DNA from: CAYGWP01 sp964353455
Lineage (GTDB): Bacteria > Planctomycetota > Phycisphaerae > FEN-1346
Direction of reading: 5' to 3'
DNA: 13,053 nucleotides
NCBI GenBank assembly: GCA_964353455.1
Contig: CAYGWP010000532.1
Coordinates: 1 to 13,053, forward strand
The translations under genes were made by a program, and so were the position numbers. Positions 1 to 7,411 of the stretch are shown here, piece by piece; positions within the stretch are counted from its first letter, which is position 1; each line of letters opens with the position of its first letter. A model generated the notes under the pieces. That model worked only from the letters and a program-made list of their open reading frames with translations. It was not told where the DNA came from and did no database searches.

Positions 1-94
1 CTACAGGCAGCAACGTACCAGTTGAAGCCTCGGGAGCGGGCGGCATGCGAGGCGGCAGGCCAGCGACAAAGAGCGCGTCCTCGACCTGGGCGGC

Positions 95-289
95 GTGTAC
101 GGCGACAAGGAGGCGGGCGACCCCGTCGAGTACGACCATCTGCGGCTGATTCTGACCGACGACGTGGTCGAGATCGAGGTCTTCAATCGCGGGGTCACGC
201 TGTTCATGACCGACGACGAGAAGGTGAGGGTCACCAAACGCGTGGGCGCAAGCCCTCCACAGTACGTGGACTGGGACAAGGAAGAGTAG
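95..289 (+). CDS. Small hypothetical protein, possibly 5'-truncated
   Basis: This is a 64-residue reading frame from a GTG codon, ending at TAG. The composition is acidic and soluble (EYDHLRLILTDDVVEIEVFN), with no signal peptide or membrane segment. The same frame is open back to a TGA at 23-25, and the upstream translation (SDKERVLDLGG) reads as continuous protein, so the true N-terminus may lie before the GTG or may have been lost. I see no Shine-Dalgarno sequence near the GTG. I do not recognise the family. It lies 66 bases before the beta-helix gene on the same strand, which could mean co-transcription. The protein-like composition is the main evidence that it is real. Confidence 0.42.
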   Translation: MYGDKEAGDPVEYDHLRLILTDDVVEIEVFNRGVTLFMTDDEKVRVTKRVGASPPQYVDWDKEE

Positions 290-355
290 AACGCCTGCGA
301 TGGCCGCTTGCGGCAGGTCGCGACGGTCCCTTCGCAGCATGAAAGGAAGTGACCT

Positions 356-2167
356 ATGCCTGCATGGCCCTGGACGGTCTATCTGGCGGCCTGCGCGTCC
401 GTCCTGCTGGGCGCGGCCGCCGCTTCCGCGCGGGAAATCCACGTCGCCAAGACGGGAGACGATGCCGACGCCGGCGACCAGACCCGCCCCTACCTCACCC
501 TCAGCAAAGCGGCGGCCGCCGCCCAGCCCGGAGACACGGTGACGGTCCACGCCGGAACGTACCGCGAATGGGTGAAGCCCGCCCGCGGCGGCACGAGCGA
601 GCAGGGCCGCATCATCTACCGGGCGGCTGCGGGGGAAGAGGTCCTTATCAAGGGGTCTGAGCGTATCACGTTCTGGGTGCCGGAAGGAGACGGCGTCTGG
701 AAGGCGGAGTTGCCCGAGGCCTTTTTCGGCGACTACAACCCCTACGCGCTGGCTCTCTCAGGCGGCTGGCTCGAATACGGGCAGTGGCACCACCGGGGCG
801 ACGTGTACCTTAACGGCGAGGCGCTGGGCGAGCAGCAGACTTCAGAGGCGGTCAAACAGCGGCAAGGCACGTGGCATTGCCAGGTGGTGCAGCAGACGAC
901 CGTCATCCGGGCCAACTTCGGCCGGGCGGACCCCAACCGGGAACTGGCCGAAATCAACGTCCGCGAGAGCGTCTTCATGCCGTCGGAGAGCGGACTGAAG
1001 TACATCACCGTCGAGGGGTTTCACCTGATGCACTCGGCGGAGAACTGGCAGCCGCCGGGCCTGGCGGTCCAGATGGGGGCCATCGGCCCGCGGATGGGCA
1101 GGCACTGGATCATCCAGAACTGCCGGGTCACCAACGCCCGCTGCGTGGGGATCGTGCTCGGGCACGCCCCGGGCGTGGACTACGGCGACATCGAGGCCTT
1201 TGGCGACCATATCATCCGCCGCAACGTGATCCGGCGTTGCGGCCAGGCGGGCATCGCAGGACAGAAGGGCGCGACGCGGTGCCTGATCGCCGGAAATCTC
1301 ATCGAAGACACCAACTACCGTAAGGAGTTCGGCGGATGGGAGACCGCCGCCATCAAGTTCCATGAGTCCGTGGACACGGTCATCTGGGGCAACATAATCC
1401 GCCGCGTCGATCACCAGTCGCACGGCGCGTTCGGCATCTGGATGGACTGGGGCAACCAGGGCACCCGCATTACGGGCAACATCATCTACGACACGAAGGC
1501 GGCCGCCATCTTCCTGGAGATGGATCACGGCCCCATCCTGGTGGACAACAACGTGCTCGTCGGCCAGGGGGTCCGCAGCAACTCCGAGGGGACCGTCTTT
1601 GCTCACAACCTCTTCGCCGACTGCGCGTTCGAGATGGTCTCGGACACCAAGCGGCAGTCGCAGTACTACCGGCCGCACACGCGGACGACCGTTGACCGCA
1701 AGTGCGGCATCCCACAGGATGACAAGTGGTTCAACAACATCTTCATCCGTCGGGGCCTGGAGAAGGTGAAGCAGGCCTCCGGATACGCCTCGGACGGCAA
1801 CCTCTTCCTGGAAGGCGCCGGCAGGAGCGCCTTCGGCGATGCCCACAGCGTCGTGGACCCCTTCAAGACGGGCTTCCGCCGCGAGGAGACCCCGTTGGGC
1901 GTCACGTTCACCTTCGACGTGGACAAGGCGGCGCTCGGCCTGCGCGGCCCCCGCGTCGATGCCGCCCTGGTGGGGGTGCTGCCCACCGTCGGGCAGACCA
2001 TCGAGGACCGCTACGGCAAGGGCATCTCCGTGGACACGGACATCCACGGGCTGAATCGTCAGGACCGCGTCCCGGGTCCCCTAGCCGGTCTCAAGCCGGA
2101 GCGGAACACCATCACCTGGTCGCTGGAACCCGCCGCCCGGCCCGATGACGGGAAACCCGCGCCGTAG
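356..2167 (+). CDS. Secreted right-handed parallel beta-helix protein
   Basis: The 603-residue protein begins with a Sec signal peptide: a hydrophobic stretch at residues 7-24 and a likely cut after ASA at about 25. The ATG is preceded by an AGGAAG Shine-Dalgarno sequence at about 342-347. Residues 27-105 resemble the DUF1565-type start of secreted beta-helix proteins (IHVAKTGDDADAGDQTRPYL, then QPGDTVTVHAGTYREW). From about residue 210 to 420 there are repeated short strand and turn units typical of a beta-helix (IIQNCRVTNARCVGIVLG, HIIRRNVIRRCGQAGIAG, GNIIYDTKAAAIFLEM, ILVDNNVLVGQG). Such proteins are usually polysaccharide lyases, glycosidases or carbohydrate-binding proteins acting outside the cytoplasm. 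I cannot assign a substrate or catalytic residues. The C-terminal 90 residues look like a capping domain. The gene is intact. Confidence 0.85.
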   Translation: MPAWPWTVYLAACASVLLGAAAASAREIHVAKTGDDADAGDQTRPYLTLSKAAAAAQPGDTVTVHAGTYREWVKPARGGTSEQGRIIYRAAAGEEVLIKGSERITFWVPEGDGVWKAELPEAFFGDYNPYALALSGGWLEYGQWHHRGDVYLNGEALGEQQTSEAVKQRQGTWHCQVVQQTTVIRANFGRADPNRELAEINVRESVFMPSESGLKYITVEGFHLMHSAENWQPPGLAVQMGAIGPRMGRHWIIQNCRVTNARCVGIVLGHAPGVDYGDIEAFGDHIIRRNVIRRCGQAGIAGQKGATRCLIAGNLIEDTNYRKEFGGWETAAIKFHESVDTVIWGNIIRRVDHQSHGAFGIWMDWGNQGTRITGNIIYDTKAAAIFLEMDHGPILVDNNVLVGQGVRSNSEGTVFAHNLFADCAFEMVSDTKRQSQYYRPHTRTTVDRKCGIPQDDKWFNNIFIRRGLEKVKQASGYASDGNLFLEGAGRSAFGDAHSVVDPFKTGFRREETPLGVTFTFDVDKAALGLRGPRVDAALVGVLPTVGQTIEDRYGKGISVDTDIHGLNRQDRVPGPLAGLKPERNTITWSLEPAARPDDGKPAP

Positions 2168-2345
2168 CGGCACCTTGCCCGTTCCCCTGCGCCCGCTCCG
2201 AAGTCTGAACCCGTTCCGGGCAGGAGACGTAAGATGCCCGTCCATGAAGAATCGCCGCGACGCCTTGACCCGTCCTCCGTGGACCGCTGGCGCAGCACAT
2301 GCCCCGTGCGTCCCCAACACAAGTCCGTCTTCCCAACCGTTCTGT
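2168..2345. other. Spacer with a doubtful reading frame
   Basis: No convincing gene is seen. An ATG at 2234 follows a GGAGAC motif at 2223 and starts a frame (MPVHEESPRRLDPSSVDRW) that runs into the repeat cluster. It could be the start of the broken gene whose C-terminal part resumes after 2504, but nothing recognisable supports this. Confidence 0.3.
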
Positions 2346-2504
2346 GCCCGCCCTACGTACTGGCGGGCCGGCGCGGCCCGCCAGGACTAAGGGCGGGGCT
2401 CTGGGGCGTCCTGAAGGCGGCCGGAGGCAACATGCCCGCCAGGACTAAGGGCGGGGCACGGCTTAGGGGCCTGTCGCGCCGGCCCGCCAGTACGTAGGGC
2501 GGGC
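2346..2504. repeat. Cluster of four REP-like palindromic units
   Basis: Four units of 23-24 bases, each an imperfect palindrome with arms GCCCGCC and GGCGGGC, lie at 2346-2368, 2376-2399, 2434-2457 and 2482-2504. The outer sequences form a perfect 30-base inverted repeat (2346-2375 with 2475-2504). The two inner units are 24-base identical direct copies (core AGGACTAAGG). Each unit carries CTA/TTA or TAG triplets, so it places a stop in some frames. The arrangement resembles a composite REP/MITE element. It carries no gene. Confidence 0.85.
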
Positions 2505-2755
2505 GCAACCGGGGCCTCACCGTCCTTGAGGCGTTTCGGCTGATCGAGGTCGAGCGGCTTCCCGCCGTGCGAGGCGGTCATGAAACGAGCGTCTACGGCG
2601 ACGTGAGGATTGTGCGGGACAAGATTGACAAGAAGGACGCCCGCCGGAGGAAACAACAGGCAGAGGATAACATGTGGATCGAGGTGTTGCGCCAGGCGCT
2701 GACTCCCACAGAAGACTATAGCGGGCACAGAAAATTGGAGGAGAGGGAGATATGA
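2505..2755 (+). pseudogene. C-terminal fragment of an unknown protein
   Basis: The frame opens directly after the repeat cluster, whose last unit supplies an in-frame TAG at 2495-2497, and ends at TGA 2753-2755. The translation is protein-like (GLTVLEAFRLIEVERL, then GHETSVYGDVRIVRDKIDKK), with a charged lysine/arginine-rich middle. A GTG at 2567 could start a 62-residue product, but coherent sequence extends upstream of it, so a lost 5' part is more likely. The stop overlaps the ATG at 2752 of the next gene as ATGA, a sign of translational coupling in an ancestral operon. I do not recognise the family. Confidence 0.45.
2737..2751 (+). promoter_or_regulatory. Strong Shine-Dalgarno marking the original DUF6398 start
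   Basis: GGAGGAGAGGGAG precedes ATG 2752 with good spacing. That ATG now leads only into a repeat copy and a premature stop, so the ribosome site identifies where the broken DUF6398 gene used to begin. Confidence 0.6.
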
Positions 2756-3312
2756 CCGCCGGCCCCGCCCTTAGTCCTGGCGGGCCGCAAACGATGCCCT
2801 CCGCGACCTGATGGCTGAGGTCCACAAGGCCTATGCTGCCCGGTTCTCCGAACTCGTGGAAATCACCGACGGGTTCTGCGACGCGCACCTCAACGCCGAG
2901 TACAAGGACCTCTGCCGGGAGATGGCCGTCGAGGTCTGCCAGGAGGGATCTCCCGTACTCCACGGCAAACCCGAAGGCTGGGCCGCCGGCATCGCCCCCG
3001 CCAAGGCTATGGCGGGCCAAACGCCCCACGTGACGGCGGCCGATATCGCGAAGGGCCTCGGGGTCTTAAGCGCCCACGATGCAGGCCAAAGCGAAGGTGA
3101 TCCGCGAGGGGCTCGACCTGGTGCCCTTCGACCCCGACTGGTGCCTGCCAAGCAGGCTGGAGGATAACCCGCTGGTCTGGATGCTGGAGGTGAACGGCTT
3201 CCTCATGGACATCCGCCATGCGCCGCGCGAGGCCCAGGTCGTGGCCTACCAGAAGGGCCTGATCCCCTGGATCCCGGCCGACAGGCCGAAACCTCCTCAG
3301 GATCGAACCTAG
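2752..3312 (+). pseudogene. DUF6398 protein, disrupted at its 5' end and frameshifted
   Basis: The probable ancestral start is ATG 2752. A repeat copy at 2762-2785 then shifts the frame and adds a TAG. Homologous coding resumes at about 2790 (NDALRDLMAEVHKAYAARF), continues as LCREMAVEVC and PEGWAAGI, and reaches GLGVLSA at about 3072. One extra base near 3074-3076 moves the rest into the frame starting at 3079 (MQAKAKVIREGLDLVPFDPD, LEDNPLVWMLEVNGFL, GLIPWIP). Removing it gives LSATMQAKAKVI, which fits DUF6398 from my memory of the family. The stretch after WAAGI also seems short, lacking the usual residues before TPHVT. DUF6398 has no known function. The gene appears dead: three lesions in one reading frame. 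Confidence 0.7.
2762..2785. repeat. REP-like unit inside the DUF6398 5' end
   Basis: These 24 bases are the exact reverse complement of the units at 2376-2399 and 2434-2457. The copy starts ten bases after the A of ATG 2752 and introduces a TAG into the frame used downstream. It therefore looks like an insertion into coding sequence rather than an ordinary intergenic repeat. Confidence 0.85.
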
Positions 3313-3329
3313 CGCGGCAGGGGTCAAGG

Positions 3330-3422
3330 ATGACGGCCGCATACACACCACGACAAGGCCAGTTTCTCGCGTTCATCTACTACTACACCAGGGTGAACGG
3401 CCGGCCACGGCACGGGCCGTAG
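3330..3422 (+). pseudogene. Truncated LexA-like winged-helix N-terminus
   Basis: A 30-codon frame starts at ATG 3330, 17 bases after the DUF6398 stop, with a weak AAGG before it. Residues 1-26 (TPRQGQFLAFIYYYTRVNGR) match the N-terminal helix of the LexA DNA-binding domain as found in short LexA-like regulators. Intact relatives, from memory, continue with a helix-turn-helix for about 50 more residues. Here the frame runs into a 43-base palindrome at 3398-3440 that supplies a TAG, and the recognition helix is missing. It is probably the third gene of the decayed operon. Confidence 0.6.
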
Positions 3423-3440
3423 CCGTGCCACGGCCGGCCG
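3398..3440. repeat. Palindromic element cutting the LexA-like gene
   Basis: The arms 3398-3415 and 3423-3440 pair at 16 of 18 positions around a seven-base loop (GCCGTAG). The inner part (GGCACGG...CCGTGCC) resembles the hairpins at 6714-6774, so they may belong to one dispersed family. The TAG in the loop is in frame with the LexA-like fragment. Confidence 0.75.
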
Positions 3441-3468
3441 CCCGCCGGCCAATTGAAGGGAGAAATCA

Positions 3469-4407
3469 ATGCGTGCGAACCTGCTCGTGGCTGGTTGTCT
3501 GTTGCTGGCCGCCGCGCTGGCGCTAGGGTCACACATCGCGGCGGAAGAGCCATCGCCCCAGCCGATTGTCTTATGGCCCGACGGCGCGCCGGGCGCGATC
3601 GGCAAGGAAGAGGCCGACATCCCTACGCTCACCCCCTACTTGCCCCCGCGCGACAAGGCCACCGGGGCGGCGGTGATCGTGTGTCCGGGCGGCGGCTACG
3701 GTTTTCTGACGCTCATACACGGGCAGTCGGCGGGCGAGCGGCTGAACTCGGTCGGCGTGGCCGGCTTCGTTCTGAAGTACAGGCATCTCCGCTACAAGCA
3801 CCCGGCGCCCTTGCAGGACGCGACCCGCGCTATTCGCACGGTCCGCGCGCGGGCGGCCGAGTGGGGGATCGACCCGAAGCGGGTCGGGATCATGGGCTTC
3901 TCGGCGGGCGGGCACCTTGCCGCGATGACGGGCACGCACTTCGATGCCGGCCGCACCGAGGCGGCCGACCCCATCGAGCGCGTCAGTTCCAGGCCGGACC
4001 TGATGATACTGAGCGTCGCGGTGATCACCATGCGGCCGCCGCACACCCACGCCTGGTCCGTCAAGAACCTGCTCGGCGAAAACCCCGACGAGCAACTCCT
4101 CGCCTTCTGCTCCACCGACGAACAGGTAACCAAAGACACGCCGCCGGCCTTGATCATCTCCTCGTGGAGCGACACCATCGTTCCGATCGAAAACAGCCTG
4201 ATGTTCGCCGCGGCCCTGCGCAGGGCAGGCGTCCCCTGCGAGATGCACATCTATGAGAAGGGGCCCCACAACTTCCTCCAGGCCGAGGGAGAAACGCGGC
4301 GGGTGCTGGACACCTGGTGGGAGCGGTGCGCGGATTGGCTCCGGCTGCGCGGCTTCGCGGCACCGTCTCAGCCGGTAGCGGAGGCCGACAAGGCGGCCCG
4401 CCCTTAG
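3469..4407 (+). CDS. Secreted alpha/beta hydrolase (esterase, BD-FAE / acetylxylan-esterase-like)
   Basis: The 312-residue protein has a Sec signal peptide (hydrophobic residues 4-20, likely cut near AAEEP). The ATG follows an AAGGGAG ribosome site. The fold markers are in order: oxyanion-region PGGGY at 73-77, nucleophile elbow GFSAGG with Ser145, acidic residue Asp235 (SWSDTIVP), and catalytic His267 (EKGPHNF). This pattern fits the dienelactone-hydrolase-like carbohydrate esterases that remove acetyl or feruloyl groups from plant polysaccharides; the exact substrate is inferred. Its stop codon TAG 4405-4407 lies inside a REP-like copy, so the last residues (AARP) are encoded by the repeat. 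It stands alone between a decayed operon and an integrase remnant. Confidence 0.88.
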   Translation: MRANLLVAGCLLLAAALALGSHIAAEEPSPQPIVLWPDGAPGAIGKEEADIPTLTPYLPPRDKATGAAVIVCPGGGYGFLTLIHGQSAGERLNSVGVAGFVLKYRHLRYKHPAPLQDATRAIRTVRARAAEWGIDPKRVGIMGFSAGGHLAAMTGTHFDAGRTEAADPIERVSSRPDLMILSVAVITMRPPHTHAWSVKNLLGENPDEQLLAFCSTDEQVTKDTPPALIISSWSDTIVPIENSLMFAAALRRAGVPCEMHIYEKGPHNFLQAEGETRRVLDTWWERCADWLRLRGFAAPSQPVAEADKAARP

Positions 4408-4417
4408 TAATGGCGGG
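4396..4417. repeat. Diverged REP-like unit overlapping the esterase stop
   Basis: The unit GCCCGCCCTTAGT-AA-TGGCGGG matches the repeat family of 2346-2785 except at the centre. It provides the TAG that ends the esterase gene, and may also act as a transcript-end hairpin. Confidence 0.75.
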
Positions 4418-4726
4418 GTCAAGGCAACACCGGAGTCCAAGCGGTAGCCTGTCGCGATGCCCCAGGCAAATAGGGTTGGCGGGAAAACACTCCCGACCCC
4501 TTCCCTTAAGCGCCCAGAGGGAGGGCAGTGTTACGCGCCCTCTGTGGAATGCTTCTTCCTCAGGACACTGCGCGACATGTCCCGCAACTTCTCCACGAAC
4601 CGGGCTGAGGGTCTCGCGCAGCACGTCAACGGGGGTGAGAACCGCCAGCGGCGGGCACGAAAAGCCTCTCGCCCGGCGACTTGCGCGGATCGAACACCGT
4701 GTCGTCGCCGAAGAAGTCCGGCATGA
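4418..4726. other. Spacer with no supported gene
   Basis: About 300 bases with stops in most frames. Short protein-like stretches appear on both strands: plus EKPLARRLARIEHRVVAEEV near 4660-4718, and minus MPDFFGDDTVFDPRKSPGER near 4664-4723. They are antisense to each other and neither is part of an intact frame. It may be the decayed middle of the recombinase that ends near 4906, but this is not shown. Confidence 0.4.
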
Positions 4727-4906
4727 CCGCGAAGCGCGCCCGCGCAACTACGCGAAGCGCTGCGGCGTTCTCCGCAGGCGCGACCTTCACAAAACTGCGG
4801 GCAGGACCCGGCGAGAAACTCGTTCGCACACAGTTCTTCCCAGATGCTCGACCTCTACTACCATCCACACGAGGACAGCCGGCAGGCGATGATGGCCCAA
4901 GAAGGA
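4727..4906 (+). pseudogene. Tyrosine recombinase C-terminal remnant
   Basis: In the frame open from 4727, the segment AHSSSQMLDLYYHPHEDSRQ at 4826-4885 matches the last conserved block of tyrosine recombinases (usually GHSS..M...Y.H). A histidine (codon 4829) is followed nine residues later by the presumed catalytic tyrosine (codon 4856), which is the family spacing. No upstream catalytic arginines are visible in this frame, so it is a remnant. It points into, and ends at, the 3' end of a tRNA-Ser gene, where such integrases commonly insert their elements. This assignment rests on one motif plus context. Confidence 0.5.
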
Positions 4907-4997
<91 letters not shown>

Positions 4998-5195
4998 GCG
5001 AACACCTTATCGCGTGATCTCTATTGTCTTATACAGTCCGCGACCGTAATGCCGCAGGGCATTGACGTTCCCGAAACGACACCCGCTTGGGCCTCCGACA
5101 AGGTCTGCGAGCCCATGCCGCATACTGTACGCCAACCTTATCGCCCGCCAAGAGGACAGTCAAGCGTGTGTGCGGCGGCACGCGGACCACGGCGC
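4998..5195. other. Spacer upstream of tRNA-Ser and downstream of the propeller gene
   Basis: No gene is seen. On the minus strand an AT-rich TATAAGACAAT stretch near 5027-5037 lies about 30-40 bases before the tRNA and could hold its -10 element, but no well-placed -35 box is evident. Confidence 0.35.
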
Positions 5196-6671
5196 TCACG
5201 GCGCGGGCTTGGGCGGCTTCGGCCCGGTTGGCGGGGGCGAAGCCGGGGCAGGCGCAGCCTCTCCGGGCTTTTTCTCCTCGACCGGTGTGCCCTTCGACCC
5301 ATCGAGCATGTCCTTCACGATCTTGTCCGGCCAGGATTTGCTCAGGACCTTCGTGCCCTTGGCCGACCACAGGACGATCTCGGACCGGGCGGCCGAGCCG
5401 ATCTTCGACCCCGCGCTGACCGCAAGGCACACCTCGTCGGAGGTCCGCCACACAGGCAGGTTCAGCAGGTCCTTCGGGCTCTCGGCGATGGTCGATTCAA
5501 CCCGGCCGTCGGCCAGCGAAACGATCGAGATGCCCTTGGGCGTCTGGATCAGAACGCGCTTCTGGTCGGGACTGACCTGGAACCATCGACCGCCCTCGGG
5601 CTGTCCTTCCTGGGCGCCCTTTGCGATGACGCGTCCGACCGCAACCGGCCCCTTCGTTTGGAGTGCAAACAACTCGGCCCGTTGCGGCAGGTCGGCGGCC
5701 GTGCACGGAAGTTGCACCGCCCCCGAGTAGAAGAGGATCCGGCCGTCGCCCAGGCACCGCACGATGAGCGTATCGTGGAACAGCAGGCCCGCCAGGTCCT
5801 CGGCTTTGCCGAAGTCGGTCAGCAGCGCCCCCCCGGCATCCGCCACTTGGCGACGCGAGATCGTCCCCAGCCGCAGGTTCTCGTTGCCGCCGGCCTTTGA
5901 TCCGGCCGCGCGGCCGTACACGACGAACTGGCCGTCGGCCGACCAGTCGGGGTGCTGCGATACGCGATCGGCCACCTCGCGCAGCGGCCCTCCGGCGACC
6001 GACACGACCCACAGCGACGGGTCCTCGGCCTTCTCCGCGGCGGGGGCGCCCACGCACGCCGCGAGCCGTCCGCTCGGCGACAGGCGGATCGACGTCAGGC
6101 CCACGAACGTCCGCGCCGCGGGCGGCTGGAACTTCACGGCCCCGCCGGCAACGTCCCCCGCCTCAATGACCGTCACAGGCGCCGTGGCTTTCTTGATGTC
6201 GTCCCAGTGCTCGCCCAACTTCTCGGCCAGGCCGGCCGGGTCTTCGTCGCGCAGGTAGAGCAGCATCAGGGCCGCCTGCGCGCCGCTGACCTCTGTGAGA
6301 CCTTTGGGATCGAACTTGTCGAACGGCCCTTCGTGCCACATGACCTCCTGCTTCAGCAGCCTGGCCCGGGCGATCACGTCGCGGACCTGGGCTTCGTCGA
6401 GCAGCGTCTTCGCCTCCTTCCACGTGGGGACGTCGATGACGCGAAGGACGATCAGCCGCTTGGAGTCGGGCGTCCATGCGGCGGCCCTCACGCCGGGGGC
6501 GACCAGCGGAGAGAGGGCGCCGTCGGCGTCGGAGAGGTACAGGCCGTCGGGCGCCAGGACGGCCGCCCACCGACCGTCGGGAGACCACTGGACTTTGGCT
6601 TCGGGCAGGCAGCAGGCGGAACTACACAACGCGGCGGCGGCGATCAGGCACAGCGAGAGCGTGCGGATCAT
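5196..6671 (-). CDS. Beta-propeller (TolB/PD40-like) lipoprotein
   Basis: I chose the ATG at 6669-6671 because AAGGAGG lies at the right distance before it, and the protein then begins with a signal peptide; an in-frame upstream extension lacks such support. The 491-residue product starts MIRTLSLCLIAAAALCSSAC, with Cys20 or Cys21 as a probable lipid attachment site. Blade-like PD40 motifs recur: VQWSPDGRWAAVL (28-40), AAWTPDSKRLIVL, IRLSPSGRLAACV, DWSADGQFVVYG, QVSPDQKRVLIQT. The tail is proline- and alanine-rich. Such proteins act in the envelope as binding or scaffold propellers; no enzymatic residues are seen. It is the third gene of the sigma/anti-sigma unit, 131 bases after the second, so its job may be sensing or a target of that system. 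Confidence 0.8.
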   Translation of the reverse strand: MIRTLSLCLIAAAALCSSACCLPEAKVQWSPDGRWAAVLAPDGLYLSDADGALSPLVAPGVRAAAWTPDSKRLIVLRVIDVPTWKEAKTLLDEAQVRDVIARARLLKQEVMWHEGPFDKFDPKGLTEVSGAQAALMLLYLRDEDPAGLAEKLGEHWDDIKKATAPVTVIEAGDVAGGAVKFQPPAARTFVGLTSIRLSPSGRLAACVGAPAAEKAEDPSLWVVSVAGGPLREVADRVSQHPDWSADGQFVVYGRAAGSKAGGNENLRLGTISRRQVADAGGALLTDFGKAEDLAGLLFHDTLIVRCLGDGRILFYSGAVQLPCTAADLPQRAELFALQTKGPVAVGRVIAKGAQEGQPEGGRWFQVSPDQKRVLIQTPKGISIVSLADGRVESTIAESPKDLLNLPVWRTSDEVCLAVSAGSKIGSAARSEIVLWSAKGTKVLSKSWPDKIVKDMLDGSKGTPVEEKKPGEAAPAPASPPPTGPKPPKPAP

Positions 6672-6713
6672 GCCAGTCCTCCTTGGAAACTGCTTCACAA
6701 TCCAGTTGCTTGT

Positions 6714-6774
6714 GGCACAGCCGCCCTCGGCTGTGCCGGTTATCGGCCACTTGCACGCCCGGGGGCGGGCGTGC
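6714..6774. repeat. Two adjacent GC-rich hairpins (AQPPSAV-type repeat)
   Basis: The first hairpin has perfect 10-base arms (GGCACAGCCG / CGGCTGTGCC, 6714-6737, loop CCCT). The second has perfect 9-base arms (GCACGCCCG / CGGGCGTGC, 6753-6774, loop GGGG). Read through, they give the AQPPSAVP translation that I remember as a common spurious small-protein sequence in Planctomycetota and Verrucomicrobiota. They fill the gap between the anti-sigma and propeller genes and could modulate expression of the latter. Confidence 0.75.
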
Positions 6775-6802
6775 CACACTTGCACCAAGCAGCGCGGCCA
6801 TA

Positions 6803-7321
6803 TCACTGTAAGTTCACGGATGACTCGTGGCCGCCGGAATTCGTCGGCGCAAACCACGGCGGCTTCGCCGGAGGCTCAGCGACGGCGGGCATCCCCGCCA
6901 GCCGCCGCACGGACCAGAAATCCTGAACGCCGGCCGCAGGCGCGGCAGGCGGCGCCGCATGGGCCGTCACCTGCGCGGCAGCGGGCGGCGCAACCGGCGG
7001 CGCATGGCCGAAGATCGCAAACCCCAATCCCACGCCGATAACCAGGCACGCCGCAAGGGCTGCCGCGCGGCCGGTCCACCGCCGGTATGCCGCCCGGCGA
7101 AGCATGTCCGCGGCCGGGAGCGCGGGCAGCGCGGGCCCTTCACCCCCCTGCCCGCCGAGGGCGCGGCGAGCAAGGTCAACCGCCTGCCGATACGACTCGG
7201 CCCTGGCGGCGGCGTCGGGACCTGCGGCGGCCACGTGCTCGGCCAGCAGCGCCCGCACGTCGTCGCCCAGAACGCCCAGGGCATCGTCAAGCATCAGCCG
7301 CTCCAAAGTTTTCGGGTCCAT
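6803..7321 (-). CDS. Anti-sigma-factor-like single-pass membrane protein
   Basis: I chose ATG 7319-7321 because GGAGGT precedes it. A longer frame from a TTG at 7339 would swallow this ribosome site. The 172-residue product has a cytoplasmic N-terminal domain (MDPKTLERLMLDDALGVLGD, residues 1-80) rich in helix-forming residues, one membrane segment at about 86-104 (AAALAACLVIGVGLGFAIF), and an Ala/Pro-rich outer part. The zinc-binding HxxxCxxC motif of ZAS-type anti-sigma factors is absent. The function is inferred from its position directly after an ECF sigma gene, 90 bases away, and from its topology. Confidence 0.68.
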   Translation of the reverse strand: MDPKTLERLMLDDALGVLGDDVRALLAEHVAAAGPDAAARAESYRQAVDLARRALGGQGGEGPALPALPAADMLRRAAYRRWTGRAAALAACLVIGVGLGFAIFGHAPPVAPPAAAQVTAHAAPPAAPAAGVQDFWSVRRLAGMPAVAEPPAKPPWFAPTNSGGHESSVNLQ

Positions 7322-7337
7322 AGCGACCTCCCGTGTC

Positions 7338-7387
7338 AAGGGGTCTGGCGCCTTTTCCGGATGTTCGGAAAAGGGGCCTGACCCCTT
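7338..7387. repeat. Long hairpin between sigma and anti-sigma genes
   Basis: The arms 7338-7359 and 7366-7387 pair at 20 of 22 positions around GATGTT, with AAGGGGTC at the outer ends and CCTTTTCCG inside. A related half copy (GAAAAGGCTTCAGACCCC, 7403-7420) covers the end of the sigma gene, so its GTC-TGA end is repeat sequence. The hairpin could attenuate read-through into the anti-sigma gene. Confidence 0.8.
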
Positions 7388-7411
7388 CTCTTTCAGAGGC
7401 GCGAAAAGGCT

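Noticed and set aside
842..2047. 401-residue minus-strand open frame opposite the beta-helix gene
   Set aside because: Composition is typical of antisense reading in GC-rich DNA, with no motif; the plus strand has a signal peptide, ribosome site and recognisable fold.
2346..2785. CRISPR array
   Set aside because: The repeats are palindromic, irregularly spaced and in both orientations; there are no unique spacers of constant length.
3571..4440. 289-residue minus-strand frame opposite the esterase
   Set aside because: Shadow frame; the plus-strand esterase has the full catalytic triad.
4495..4554. Hairpin CAGAGGG ... CCCTCTG
   Set aside because: Short arms with a long loop; within chance expectation in this base composition.
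6672..6857. N-terminal extension of the propeller protein
   Set aside because: It translates the hairpin repeat and bypasses a strong ribosome site and signal peptide at 6671.
5049..6926. Long plus-strand frames opposite the propeller gene
   Set aside because: No start signals or motifs; Gly/Arg/Pro-rich antisense composition.
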